Positions 34,889 to 43,298 of a DNA stretch of 64,000 nucleotides are shown here, piece by piece. Position numbers and translations under genes: made by a program. The first letter of the stretch is position 1. Every line of letters begins with the position of its first letter. Where the stretch lies: assembly GCA_024518585.1 (NCBI GenBank), contig JANIHI010000013.1, forward strand, positions 1-64,000, in the 5' to 3' direction. This stretch comes from Methanolinea sp. GTDB taxonomy: Archaea; Halobacteriota; Methanomicrobia; Methanomicrobiales; Methanospirillaceae. Under the pieces are notes generated by a model. It ran no database searches, was not told the origin of the DNA, and was given only the letters and a program-made list of their open reading frames with translations.

Positions 34889-35125
34889 ATGGTGAACGGT
34901 ATCGTATTACCTATCAAAAAGGTCTTTTCTCTTGTGGATTCAAAAATTACAGTTGAAATCAAGGATGACCAGCGCAAACTCCAGGGACGCCTGGTTGCCG
35001 TTGACGAGTACCTGAATATCCACATGGAGGACACAACCGAGTACGTGAACAACGTGCGGGGCCGAACCCTGGGAACAGTCGTCATCCGGGGGAACAACAT
35101 CCTCTCCATCCAGCCACAGGTCTAA
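34889..35125 (+). CDS. LSm (Sm-like archaeal RNA-binding) protein
   Basis: A 78-residue protein that forms a heptameric ring and binds U-rich RNA. Sm motif 1 reads VTVEIKDDQRKLQGRLVAVD followed by EYLNIHM (about 20-46). Sm motif 2 is in LGTVVIRGNNILSIQ (62-76, with the conserved RGNNI). Nearly the whole protein is the Sm fold. It is followed 22 bases later by a Cys-rich winged-helix gene, probably cotranscribed. Confidence 0.93.
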   Translation: MVNGIVLPIKKVFSLVDSKITVEIKDDQRKLQGRLVAVDEYLNIHMEDTTEYVNNVRGRTLGTVVIRGNNILSIQPQV

Positions 35126-35147
35126 AAAATCTGCGCTGTCGTGAGCC

Positions 35148-35489
35148 ATGTCAAAGAGTCCCGAAGACGCGCTCAAGGTCATACAGTCCCACGCCGAGGG
35201 GGTCCTCCAGAGTGACCTCTGGAAGATCCTCGGGGTCGACAGCCGCAAGTGTTCCCGGCTCGTCAAGAAACTCCTGGACGACGGCCTCGTCGAGAGAATC
35301 GAGTTCCGGAAGGACGGCATAAAGACATTCGTCCTCAAGGCCGTCCGGTGCCCCGTTGACCCTTCCCTGATCCTTGCAGGTGATGAGCTGATCCCCTGCA
35401 TCGCCTGTGACCTCGAGTGCAAAGCGGAAGAGTGCCCCCGCCTCCTCGACTGGATGTACCAACTTGCGATATCGGAAGCAGAAAAGTGA
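35148..35489 (+). CDS. Winged-helix DNA-binding protein with a C-terminal cysteine cluster
   Basis: Residues 1-65 form a MarR/Lrp-like winged helix (DALKVIQSHAEGVLQSDLWK, then SRKCSRLVKKLLDDGLVERI). The C-terminal third contains VRCP, then IPCIACDLECKAEECPR, so at least five cysteines lie within about 30 residues. This could hold an iron-sulfur cluster or zinc and make DNA binding redox-sensitive. That is inferred from the cysteine spacing only. It follows LSm at 22 bases on the same strand. The pairing suggests cotranscription, not a shared job. Confidence 0.75.
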   Translation: MSKSPEDALKVIQSHAEGVLQSDLWKILGVDSRKCSRLVKKLLDDGLVERIEFRKDGIKTFVLKAVRCPVDPSLILAGDELIPCIACDLECKAEECPRLLDWMYQLAISEAEK

Positions 35490-35570
35490 GGGTATGTCCC
35501 TCTTTTTTCCCGACTATTATCTTTCATCCTGCAGGTGACCGGTGCACTATCTATTTTTTTAGATTTTCGC

Positions 35571-35674
35571 TATTTTGGGTGGGTGCATAGGAACCAAAGT
35601 GAGAGATGCCTCGCCTCCACACCCCACTGGAGGATAGTTCCGCTGCCCCAAAAGGGCGCCCCAGAGGCGGTTTC
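35571..35674 (+). mobile_element. Solitary ISL3-type left end and leader (copy 4)
   Basis: About 104 bases match the 115-bp core of copies 1-3: ATTTTCGCTATTTTGGGTGGG at the left, GGAACCAAAG, the GAGGATAG landmark, and GGCGGTTTC at the right end. Both hairpins are partly decayed. No transposase follows; instead the repeat ends where a different inverted-repeat element begins (35674). It lies in the convergent gap after the Cys-rich winged-helix gene and thiC. Confidence 0.65.
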
Positions 35675-35803
35675 AGTGACTGTACACAATGACTGCCGAA
35701 GATCTTGTTTCGAGGTATTAATGTCTGAAAGTTCCACTGGAACTAGTGCTTAACCTGATGAACATCATTCGTTTTTTTTTCTATGGGGAGTGTACAGTGA
35801 CTG
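35674..35803 (+). mobile_element. 130-bp element with 14-bp terminal inverted repeats
   Basis: CAGTGACTGTACAC (35674-35687) and GTGTACAGTGACTG (35790-35803) are inverted copies matching at 13 of 14 positions and enclose 102 bases. The interior has no coding frame and a run of nine T (35772-35780). This looks like a tiny non-autonomous transposon or a large imperfect operator/attachment structure. It abuts IS end copy 4 exactly. Only one copy is seen in the window. Confidence 0.5.
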
Positions 35804-35855
35804 TGCAGGATCCGAGTTTCGTATTTCCAGTACACCCCCTTTTTAAAAAATGTGT

Positions 35856-37130
35856 TCAGAAGGAGAAGTGCCTGTTTACAATCTTCAACGCACAGTAATC
35901 CCCGCACATCGTGCAGGCATCCGCATCGGCAGGCATCCTCTCCTGCCTGATCTTTCGTGCCCTCTCGGGGTTCATCGCGAGCTGGAACTGGCGTTCCCAG
36001 TCGAGGTCCCGGCGGGCATGCCCCATCTCGAGGTCCGCCTCCCTCTTTTTCAGCTTGATCATGTCACCGACGTGGGCGGCGATGCGTGAACTAATGACGC
36101 CTTCAAAGACCTCCTCAGGGGTTGGCAGGGCCAGGTGTTCGGAAGGCGTGACGTAGCAGATGAAGTCGGCACCGTAGCCCGAGGAGAGAGCGGCCCCGAT
36201 GGCCGCGACGCGGTCGTCGTACCCGGGTGCGATATCGGTCACGAGCGGGCCGAGCATGTAAAAGGGCTTGCGGTTACTGACTCTTTTTTGAAGGATGACA
36301 TTTGCCTGGATTTCGTCGATGGGGATATGGCCCGGCCCCTCCACAATCACCTGGACACCTTCCGCATGGGCCTTGTCCGCGAGCTCTGCATTGATGAGGA
36401 GCTCCTGGATTTGGGCCCGGTCGGTCGCGTCATGGACGGCACCGGCCCTCATGCCGTTGCCCATTGAGAGCGTGACCTCGTGCTCCTTCATAATCTCGAG
36501 GAGGTAATCAAACTCCGAGTAGAGGGGATTTTCCTTCTCGTTGTGGATCATCCACGCCGTCATGAAGGCCCCTCCCCGCGAGACGAGCCCGCCATGCCTC
36601 CCCTGGTTCCGGAGGCGCTTGAGCGTTTCCCAGTTTATGCCGGTATGGATGGCCATGAAGTTGGTCCCGAGCTTTGCCTGCTCGGCCGTTATGCGGAAGA
36701 GGTCATCTTCCTTCATGTGGACAACGGCCCCGTCCTTGCGGGCAGCCTCGATGAAGGCCTGGTAGAGTGGCACGCTCCCGACAGAGAGCGACGTGGACGC
36801 AATGACCCGCTTCCTGATCTCGACTAAGTCACCGCCGGTCGAGAGCTCCATCAGCGTGTCAGCTCCCGCCCGCTCGGCCTGGCGGGCCTTCTCAACCTCC
36901 ATATCGATGTCAACGATATCGGTCGATGTCCCAATGGACGCGTTCACCTTTGTACGCAGCCCCTCGCCGATTCCACAGATCTTCACTTTGCGGTACGGAG
37001 AGACCGGAATGACGATATGGCCCCCGGCGATACCCCGGCGGACAAAATCCTCGGTCACCCCTTCCTGCCGGGCCACGATTCTCATCTCTTGTGTGATCCT
37101 CCCGGCACGGGCATCTTCGACAAGACTCAT
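35856..37130 (-). CDS. thiC: Phosphomethylpyrimidine synthase (ThiC)
   Basis: This radical SAM enzyme converts aminoimidazole ribotide to hydroxymethylpyrimidine phosphate for thiamin synthesis. The 424-residue protein shows [56 protein letters not shown] and [11 protein letters not shown]. The C-terminal cluster motif reads CTMCGDYC. Its CX2CX3C spacing is one residue shorter than the CX2CX4C of bacterial ThiC, as in short archaeal ThiC. ATG 37130 ([10 protein letters not shown]) is preferred over one eight codons upstream. TTTTTATCTT about 25 bases before it suggests a nearly leaderless transcript. No TPP riboswitch motif is visible; a 15-bp palindrome lies upstream at 37194. Confidence 0.95.
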   Translation of the reverse strand: MSLVEDARAGRITQEMRIVARQEGVTEDFVRRGIAGGHIVIPVSPYRKVKICGIGEGLRTKVNASIGTSTDIVDIDMEVEKARQAERAGADTLMELSTGGDLVEIRKRVIASTSLSVGSVPLYQAFIEAARKDGAVVHMKEDDLFRITAEQAKLGTNFMAIHTGINWETLKRLRNQGRHGGLVSRGGAFMTAWMIHNEKENPLYSEFDYLLEIMKEHEVTLSMGNGMRAGAVHDATDRAQIQELLINAELADKAHAEGVQVIVEGPGHIPIDEIQANVILQKRVSNRKPFYMLGPLVTDIAPGYDDRVAAIGAALSSGYGADFICYVTPSEHLALPTPEEVFEGVISSRIAAHVGDMIKLKKREADLEMGHARRDLDWERQFQLAMNPERARKIRQERMPADADACTMCGDYCALKIVNRHFSF

Positions 37131-37470
37131 GGAGAGGAGTGGGAAGAAAGACAAGATAAAAAGTTGTTTTTCAAATTGGACAATAAATTACGCTTGTTAA
37201 GTTAACAATTAAAATTGATTTGCTCCAAGACAAATTTATTTGAAAAATAGGTGCCGGGGAGCCCTCCAACCGGGATTGGGATGCGGGAAAAAATGCATGC
37301 GGGCTCTTGGCGTCCGCGCACGTCTCACCCGGCGAGAAAGCACCTGTCCCGTGGACGCCGGGTTCTCCAAGGCGACAGGCCGCAAGAGGGGGACCCCTCC
37401 CTGCCCCGGCCTGCGGGGTTCCATAGATTGATGAAACTTCCCTTCCCACCAGTACAGCACGGTGACCCGG
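37131..37470. other. 340-bp divergent intergenic region between thiC and nrdG
   Basis: The thiC-proximal ~110 bases are AT-rich and contain the palindrome and promoter. The nrdG-proximal ~200 bases (37250-37435) are GC-rich. They can form nested stems, for example CCTGTC/GACAGG (37347-37383) and CCGCA/TGCGG (37380-37416) with internal GGGG/CCCC. No conserved riboswitch, SRP or RNase P motif is recognised. It may be an nrdG leader or a decayed sequence. Confidence 0.4.
37194..37208. promoter_or_regulatory. Perfect palindrome TTGTTAA-G-TTAACAA upstream of thiC
   Basis: A 7-1-7 perfect dyad lies 64 bases upstream of the thiC start and about 30 bases upstream of its TATA-like TTTTTATCTT. This is a suitable position for a regulator site. 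Archaeal thiamin genes are often controlled by a ThiN-domain repressor (ThiR). A link to this palindrome is inference. Confidence 0.5.
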
Positions 37471-38298
37471 GTGCAGGTGAACTTTGGCGGGTTCGTTGAC
37501 ATGAGCACAATCGACTGGCCAGGGAGAGCGGTATGTACCGTCTTTCTCCGCGGATGCCCCCTCCGGTGCTCCTATTGCCACAACGCGTCCATCCAGACCG
37601 GCAGCGACATGCGTGACGTGGACTGGGTGGTGGAAAAGATTGCCCGGGTCCGCCCCCTCGTATCCGGCGTGGTCTTTTCGGGAGGAGAACCCACCATGCA
37701 GCGGGAAGCCCTCGTTGCCCTTGCCCGGGCGGCCAGGGACATGGGGCTCCTCGTCGCCATCCAGACAAACGGCTACTTCCCTGCAACAATCAGGGACCTC
37801 ATCGCCGGGGCGCTCATCGACCGCATCGCCCTGGATTACAAGAGCCGCTGGGAGGGCTTCTCTAAGCGCTGGGAAGGGTACGGCAGTGTCTGCAAGGAGG
37901 ATTACACAAAGCAGGTCAGGCAATCACTGGCTATCTGCGAGGAGGCCCACAGGACCGGGAAGCTTGCGTCATTTGAGGTGGTCCTGACAGTCTTCTGGGG
38001 AAACGAAAAGGAGATACTCACCATCGAGAAGGAACTTCCCCGCGGGACCATCATCCTCCAGCAGGGTGTGCACAAGAGGGTCTGGAAGGATTGGGACAGG
38101 TCCCCAAAGGAGAAAGGCAGGCACAATCTTTCTTCCGGCGAGGTGGGGGGGCCCCGTCCTCCGCTCACTCTCGAGGAACTTGCGGCCCTCGCGGCAAGGA
38201 TGGTGCGGGTCGGCAGGACCATACGGATCAGGACGAGGGAGACGGGGGAGGTGGACTATGAAGGTGATCGGGGTCGTTGGGTTCCCTGCAAGCGGTAA
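37471..38298 (+). CDS. nrdG: Anaerobic ribonucleoside-triphosphate reductase activating protein (radical SAM)
   Basis: The protein generates the glycyl radical on the class III ribonucleotide reductase. The radical SAM triad is C29, C33 and C36 in GCPLRCSYCHN. The archaeal opening VNFGGFVDMSTIDWPGRAVC and SGGEPTMQ (SAM binding) support the family. GTG 37471 gives the usual start; an in-frame GTG at 37462 is an alternative. The C-terminus (about 200-275) is longer than in bacterial NrdG. The reductase gene itself is not in the window. The stop overlaps the next gene by 41 bases, the first of several overlaps in this plus-strand unit up to RNase Z. Confidence 0.85.
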   Translation: MQVNFGGFVDMSTIDWPGRAVCTVFLRGCPLRCSYCHNASIQTGSDMRDVDWVVEKIARVRPLVSGVVFSGGEPTMQREALVALARAARDMGLLVAIQTNGYFPATIRDLIAGALIDRIALDYKSRWEGFSKRWEGYGSVCKEDYTKQVRQSLAICEEAHRTGKLASFEVVLTVFWGNEKEILTIEKELPRGTIILQQGVHKRVWKDWDRSPKEKGRHNLSSGEVGGPRPPLTLEELAALAARMVRVGRTIRIRTRETGEVDYEGDRGRWVPCKR

Positions 38299-38806
38299 GG
38301 GGGAGTTCTCCCGCATTGCGGGTGAAATGGGTATCCCTGTTGTCGTGATGGGAGATGTCATCAGGGACGAAGCCCGGGGGCTTGGGCTCCCGCCCACGGA
38401 TCAGAACCTTGGGGCTGTCGCCCAGCGGTTACGGCAGACAGAGGGCATGGACGCGATTGCCCGTCGGTGCATCCCGCGGATAAGGGCAACAGATGCACCA
38501 GTCGTCCTCGTTGACGGGATCAGGGGTGATGCCGAGGTCCGGCTTTTCGAAGAATCTTTTGGGGGGTTCGTCCTCGTCGGGATCGATGTCCCCTTTGACA
38601 AGAGGGTCAGGCGCCTCTCCCGGAGGGGACGGGAGGATGATCGGGCTCTCCCGGCGGCTCTCGAGGAGCGTGACAAGCGCGAGGCCGCGTGGGGCCTTGA
38701 CAGGGCACTCTCACGCGCTGACCACATCATCGACAATTCCGGGTCCCTCGAGGAGTTTGTGCGTGCAAGCCGGGCCCTCCTCCGGCAGATAGTGGAGGAC
38801 CCATGA
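38258..38806 (+). CDS. UPF0200-type P-loop kinase
   Basis: A 182-residue nucleoside/nucleotide-kinase-fold protein with P-loop GFPASGKGEF (8-17) and the adenylate-kinase-like MGDVIRDEARGLGLPP (31-46). VLVDGIRG and a lid-type RLSRRGREDD follow. It matches the archaeal UPF0200 family, often annotated as dephospho-CoA kinase-like; the substrate is not established. GGGGGAGGTGG precedes the ATG. It overlaps nrdG by 41 bases and the next gene by 4 bases (ATGA), so translational coupling is likely. Confidence 0.85.
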   Translation: MKVIGVVGFPASGKGEFSRIAGEMGIPVVVMGDVIRDEARGLGLPPTDQNLGAVAQRLRQTEGMDAIARRCIPRIRATDAPVVLVDGIRGDAEVRLFEESFGGFVLVGIDVPFDKRVRRLSRRGREDDRALPAALEERDKREAAWGLDRALSRADHIIDNSGSLEEFVRASRALLRQIVEDP

Positions 38807-39576
38807 GTCACCGGATTTACTTCTCCTCCTCCTCGAAAGTGTGGGATGAGATCTCGTGGGTCTATGGTATCGAGGAGGCAGGGTTCCAGGGGTGGGAAGT
38901 GGTTGCCGACGGGAACTACAGGCTCGATAACCCTGAGAACGTGCGCCGTATCGGAGAAACGATCGCATCGACACACCTTGGAATCACCGTCCATGCACCC
39001 TATGCCGACTTAAACCTCGCAACGCTCAACTACCCCATCTGGAAAGAGTCCGTCCGGCAGGTATGCAGGTGCATCGAGACCGCGTCGTGCTGGACGGACA
39101 GGGTGACGATCCACCCGGGCTACCTATCGCCGGTCGGAAAGATCATGCCCGGTCGCGCCTGGGATCTGCAAAAGGATGCCCTCCGGGAGATCGGCAGGGT
39201 GGCCGTGGAGCATGGCGTGACGGCGTGCCTTGAAAACATGATCGGCGTCCGCGAATTCCTCTGCCGAGATCCCCAGGAACTTCTCGGCATGGTGGAGGGC
39301 CTCGAGGGGATCGGGATCACGATCGATATCGGTCATGCCCATACCGTTGGTCTCGTGCAGGCGTTCCTGCCCCATATCGGGAAGGCCACCCACATGCATG
39401 TCCATGACAACCACGGCCAGTCCGATGAACACCTTGCCATCGGGGAGGGGACCATTGACTGGGAGAGGGTGGGAAGAGAGATCGGGAGAGTGTATTCCGG
39501 AGTCCTCGTCATAGAGGGGCGCAGCGTCCTCGACGGAAAGAAGAGCCTCGCCATTGCACGGGGGTGGGGACGATGA
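38803..39576 (+). CDS. Sugar-phosphate isomerase/AP-endonuclease-like TIM-barrel protein
   Basis: A 257-residue (beta/alpha)8 protein. Metal-ligand motifs appear in order: THLGITVHAPYADLNLATLN, VTIHPGY, CLENM, ITIDIGHAH and HMHVHDNHGQSDEHLAIGEG. They correspond to the His, Glu, Asp and His ligands of the AP endonuclease 2/xylose isomerase superfamily. The reaction is unknown; an isomerase, epimerase or endonuclease role is possible. It is coupled to both neighbours by 4-bp overlaps. Confidence 0.85.
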   Translation: MSHRIYFSSSSKVWDEISWVYGIEEAGFQGWEVVADGNYRLDNPENVRRIGETIASTHLGITVHAPYADLNLATLNYPIWKESVRQVCRCIETASCWTDRVTIHPGYLSPVGKIMPGRAWDLQKDALREIGRVAVEHGVTACLENMIGVREFLCRDPQELLGMVEGLEGIGITIDIGHAHTVGLVQAFLPHIGKATHMHVHDNHGQSDEHLAIGEGTIDWERVGREIGRVYSGVLVIEGRSVLDGKKSLAIARGWGR

Positions 39577-40520
39577 GCGGAGAGACACTCCACGTCTACT
39601 TCCTCGGGACAGCGGCCGCCCTCCCCACGCCACACCGGAACCCCTCCTGCATCATGGTCCGCCGGGGTCATGATACACTCCTTTTTGACTGCGGGGAGGG
39701 CGCACAGCAGCAGATGATGAGGGCGAGGACAGGGTTCCTCGTGGACGCGGTCTTCATCACCCACTGGCACGCCGACCATTTCCTTGGTCTCTTCGGGCTT
39801 GCCCAGACGCTTTCCTTCATGGGCCGGACCGAGCCTCTCACCATCTATGGACCGGACTGGGTCCATGAGGTCGCGTCAGCCGTCCGGAACCTCTCACGCT
39901 ACAACATCAAGTTTCCCGTCGTCCCGGTTGAGATGAAGCCCGGATCTTCTGTCCGTTTCGAGGGGTACACCGTCCATGCCTTTGAGACCGCCCACGGACT
40001 CCCGGGTCTTGGCTACGCGCTCTGCGAGGACCCGCGACCCGGGCGTTTCAACAGGCAGAGGGCTATTGAGCTCGGGGTGCCGCCGGGCCCCCTCTTCGGG
40101 AGGCTGCAGAGGGGAGAGACCATCCGCATCGTGAAGAATGGAGAGACGAGGGAAGTCAGCCCCAAAGAAGTCATGGGCCCTCCACGCCCCGGGAGAAAGA
40201 TCGTCTACACGGGCGATACGCGGCCGATCCATGGACGGATTTCTGACATCGCGGAGGGTGCAGACCTCCTCATCCATGACGCAACCTACGACGACGAGGC
40301 ACGGGAGAGGGCAGAAGAGGTCCTCCATTCAACGGCAGGAGAGGCAGGGGAGGCTGCAGAGCACCTCCATGCCTCCATCCTGGCACTGGTCCACATCAGC
40401 TCCCGCTACACGACTGTTGCAGGTCACATGCGGGATGCCCAGGCACGGTTTTCCGGAAAAGTCATCGTCCCCTCCGACATGGACATGATCGAGATACCCT
40501 ACCGGGACAGTGATGCCTGA
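39573..40520 (+). CDS. rnz: Ribonuclease Z (tRNA 3' endonuclease)
   Basis: It removes the 3' trailer of pre-tRNAs, needed here because both tRNA genes in the window lack an encoded CCA. The 315-residue metallo-beta-lactamase protein has the zinc motif HWHADH (64-69) and the RNase Z-specific FLGTAAALPTPHRNPSC. It also has FETAHGLPGLGYAL, YTGDTRP and the closing VPSDMDMIEIP. ATG 39573 overlaps the upstream stop by 4 bases; ATG 39564 is an unlikely alternative. Confidence 0.95.
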   Translation: MSGETLHVYFLGTAAALPTPHRNPSCIMVRRGHDTLLFDCGEGAQQQMMRARTGFLVDAVFITHWHADHFLGLFGLAQTLSFMGRTEPLTIYGPDWVHEVASAVRNLSRYNIKFPVVPVEMKPGSSVRFEGYTVHAFETAHGLPGLGYALCEDPRPGRFNRQRAIELGVPPGPLFGRLQRGETIRIVKNGETREVSPKEVMGPPRPGRKIVYTGDTRPIHGRISDIAEGADLLIHDATYDDEARERAEEVLHSTAGEAGEAAEHLHASILALVHISSRYTTVAGHMRDAQARFSGKVIVPSDMDMIEIPYRDSDA

Positions 40521-40637
40521 AGGGAAAGCCCGGTCTCCATTCCATACATACATAATACTTCCGCACCTATTCATAAAGAGAAAGGGGACCGTATGGAGAG
40601 AAAGGGAGAAAAATCCCGCATTCATCCGGTAGGTAAT

Positions 40638-42482
40638 ATGAAAGACGCGAATATCACGGTATACCGCATGAGCCCCGGGTGCGATCTTGGGGACGTGGAG
40701 GTTGGAAAGACCTATATCGGGCGTGTCCAGGGTTTTGCCAATTTTGGGACGTTCGTCCAGCTGAACGAGCGTGTCAAGGGCCTCGTCCACAAGAGCAACG
40801 TTCGCACGCACCACAGGGAAAAGGACAGTATCCTTGTCAGGGTTCTCAATATCCGCAGTAACGGGAACATTGACCTCGAAGAGGTCACGATCCCGGTCTA
40901 CACCGTCGAGATGGTCGAGAGAAAGTCGACTGCAGTCCGGCTCTCGGAACTGGCGGGCAAAGTCGGGAAGACGGTCCGAATCGAGGGCGAGATAGCCCAG
41001 ATCAAGCAGACGAGCGGGCCCACCATATTCACCATCGTGGACGAGTCAGGCACCGAGAATGCGGCTGCCTTCGTGGAGGCGGGCGTCCGGGCCTACCCCG
41101 AGGCAGAATGCGGGGACCTCGTAAGGATCGTGGGCGAGGTCATGATGCGCCAGAACCAGCTCCAGATCGAGGTCGAGGACCTGACAATCCTTGCAGGAGA
41201 AGACGCAGAGACCGTCAGGGAGCGAATCGAGAAGGCTATTGACCTCCGTTCAGAGCCCCCGGAAGTACCCCTCCTCATTGATTCGCCTGTCCTTGAAAAA
41301 CTCCGGCCCCGGATGCGGGAAGTCGCCAAGATCATCCGGAAAGCCGTCTTTACGTCCCAGCCGATCATCCTGCGGCACCACGCTGATGCAGACGGTATCT
41401 GCGCCGGGGTGGCAGTGGAACTGGCAGTCATCTCGTTAATGAGGGAGGCAGGGGCAGACTTTGATGCTGACTACTTCCTCTTCAAGCGTGCCCCGTCAAA
41501 GGCTCCGTTCTACGAGATCGAGGACATCATCAGGGACCTTGACTTTGCGACAAAGGATAACGTGCGCTATGGACAGAAGATGCCCCTTGTAATCCTGATG
41601 GATAACGGCTCGACAGAGGAAGACCTCCCCTCCATGAAGCTGGCACAGGTCTACGGCATCCCCATGGTCGTGATCGACCACCACCACCCCGATGCGATCG
41701 TTGACCAGTACCTGGTGGGGCATGTGAATCCCTACCATGTCGGGGGAGATTTTGGGATTACTGCCGGGATGCTTGGGACAGAGGTCGCGCGACTCATCAG
41801 CCCCGGCGTGGAGGCGACAATCAGGCACCTCCCCGCCGTCGCAGGGGTCGGTGACAGGAGCGAGGCACCGGAAAGGGCAAAGTACCTTGCGCTTGTCAGG
41901 GAGACGTATACCGAGCAGGACTGCAAGGACATTGCCCTGGCACTGGATTACCTCCAGTTCTGGCTCCGGTTCAATGACGGCCGCGAAATTGTCAAGGACG
42001 TGCTCAACCTTGCCGGGGATTTCGAGCGGCACAGGAGGCTCGTTGCACACCAGGTTGAGGGGGCGAACCTTGCCATCCAGGACCAGCTCAGTGCGTGCAT
42101 GCCACACGTTCGCCATGAAACGCTCCCCAATGGGGCGGAGCTTTTCCTCATCGACGTGGAGATCCATGCGCACAAGTTCACCTTTCCCCCGCCGGGCAAA
42201 ACATCAGGGGAAGTCCATGACAGGTTATGCCAGCAGTATTCCGGGTCTCCCGTCGTCACCATCGGTTTTGGCCCGGATTTCGCGGTTCTCCGTTCACGGG
42301 GGGTCATGATGAACATCCCCCAGATGGTCCGGGAACTGCGGGAGGAGATACCCGGGGGCGGAATTTCGGGAGGGGGACACCTGGTGGTCGGGAGCATCAA
42401 GTTTGTCGAGGGGATGAGGGACGAAGTCCTCAGGGGCCTCATCGCAAAGATATCGCTTGTCAGGACCGGGTTGCCGGCGTGA
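40638..42482 (+). CDS. RecJ-like DHH-family protein with S1 and OB domains
   Basis: The 614-residue protein combines an S1 RNA-binding domain (about 15-85, GKTYIGRVQGFANFGTFVQL), an OB-fold (about 105-190, GKVGKTVRIEGEIAQIKQTS) and a DHH phosphoesterase core. The core has ILRHHADADGICAG, LMDNGSTEED, VIDHHHPDA and GVGDRSE. A DHHA1 domain with GGGHLVVGSIKF ends it. Archaeal relatives are 5'-3' exonucleases, some associated with GINS/Cdc45 functions, others with RNA decay. The S1 domain favours RNA. ATG 40638 has TAGGTAAT upstream; an ATG at 40593 is possible. Last of the plus-strand run that includes rnz. Confidence 0.85.
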   Translation: MKDANITVYRMSPGCDLGDVEVGKTYIGRVQGFANFGTFVQLNERVKGLVHKSNVRTHHREKDSILVRVLNIRSNGNIDLEEVTIPVYTVEMVERKSTAVRLSELAGKVGKTVRIEGEIAQIKQTSGPTIFTIVDESGTENAAAFVEAGVRAYPEAECGDLVRIVGEVMMRQNQLQIEVEDLTILAGEDAETVRERIEKAIDLRSEPPEVPLLIDSPVLEKLRPRMREVAKIIRKAVFTSQPIILRHHADADGICAGVAVELAVISLMREAGADFDADYFLFKRAPSKAPFYEIEDIIRDLDFATKDNVRYGQKMPLVILMDNGSTEEDLPSMKLAQVYGIPMVVIDHHHPDAIVDQYLVGHVNPYHVGGDFGITAGMLGTEVARLISPGVEATIRHLPAVAGVGDRSEAPERAKYLALVRETYTEQDCKDIALALDYLQFWLRFNDGREIVKDVLNLAGDFERHRRLVAHQVEGANLAIQDQLSACMPHVRHETLPNGAELFLIDVEIHAHKFTFPPPGKTSGEVHDRLCQQYSGSPVVTIGFGPDFAVLRSRGVMMNIPQMVRELREEIPGGGISGGGHLVVGSIKFVEGMRDEVLRGLIAKISLVRTGLPA

Positions 42483-42610
42483 GATACCCTGCATCCTCCG
42501 ATCCGGGCGACCGGAATCTTACCCTTAGGTAAGCGTCGAGATTCTCATCATAAATAGCCGAATTCGATATATCGTTCAGTATATAGTCTTTCTCCTGACC
42601 CGTGCCAATA

Positions 42611-42624
42611 GGTATTTATTTATA
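42611..42624 (+). promoter_or_regulatory. TATA box of the DUF7123-like gene
   Basis: GTATTTATTTATAG lies about 45-50 bases before the GTG start at 42667. GAGGTGA at 42654-42660 is the ribosome binding site and fixes the start choice. Confidence 0.55.
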
Positions 42625-42666
42625 GATGCATAAGAGTACCAGAATCACACGGCTGAGGTGACGCTT

Positions 42667-42918
42667 GTGAACGCTTCACGAAATATACGTGACCGCTATA
42701 ATGAGACCCAGGCCAAGATTATCCAGTACCTCAAGGGAGGTCTCGAGAAGGGGAAACACTATTTCAAGTCAAAATACATTGCACGGGAACTCGGGCTCTC
42801 ACCCAAGGAGGTGGGGACCAACATGGCAATCCTCTCCGAGATCTGCCAGGAACTGGCAATCATCAAGTGGAGCTATTCAAACAGTACCACCTGGATGGTG
42901 ACGTCCCGGTCGGTATAG
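42667..42918 (+). CDS. Small winged-helix protein, DUF7123-like
   Basis: An 83-residue protein with QAKIIQYLKGGLEKGKHYFK, then SKYIARELGLSPKEVGTNMA and the ending IIKWSYSNSTTWMVT. The pattern matches a short winged-helix family conserved in methanogens and haloarchaea, where the ending reads like KWGYSSSTTWKV. A DNA-binding role is likely but targets are unknown. GTG 42667 is chosen for the Shine-Dalgarno spacing (GAGGTGA, 6 bases); a GTG three codons upstream overlaps that site. A 62-residue protein gene follows 31 bases later. Confidence 0.75.
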   Translation: MNASRNIRDRYNETQAKIIQYLKGGLEKGKHYFKSKYIARELGLSPKEVGTNMAILSEICQELAIIKWSYSNSTTWMVTSRSV

Positions 42919-42949
42919 GGAGGCCCCGTCCTCCATCATCCATTTTCCC

Positions 42950-43138
42950 ATGAAAAAGGTTGCAGAAATTGAATCGGTCATCGAATTCGTGGCCACGATC
43001 AACGAGGAGAAAGACTGTCTCATGTCCCAGGACTCCACCCAGGACCAGCCGGGTTCCCTGTGGTTCAACATCGACGTGCCCAAGGGACATGGCGTGCGGG
43101 CAGGGGACAGGGTAAGAATAACCGTTGAAAAGATATAA
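42950..43138 (+). CDS. Small conserved-looking hypothetical protein (62 residues)
   Basis: Beginning MKKVAEIESVIEFVATINEE and ending VRAGDRVRITVEKI, it looks like a small beta-barrel protein. The last ~25 residues resemble an OB/SH3-like strand-turn-strand. It lacks a strong ribosome binding site. It follows the winged-helix gene by 31 bases on the same strand, so it is probably cotranscribed. No family assigned. Confidence 0.55.
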   Translation: MKKVAEIESVIEFVATINEEKDCLMSQDSTQDQPGSLWFNIDVPKGHGVRAGDRVRITVEKI

Positions 43139-43298
43139 GGCCGGAGTGAGCGCCCCGATACCGGGTATACCCCGCGGGAGGGGAAAGTCAGTGCACCCCT
43201 TTTCATGGGGGAACTCTTCTGCACTATCCCCGTCCGGGCGTATGGGGGCGTCTCCTTCCCTGGAAATTTTGTGAACGGGGGGAGTGATGGAGGGGGAT

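Noticed and set aside
37131-37470. TPP riboswitch, RNase P RNA or SRP RNA in the thiC upstream region
   Set aside because: None of the conserved motifs (TPP CUGAGA/ACCUGA cores, RNase P GAGGAAAGUC, SRP helix 8 loops) can be found on either strand.
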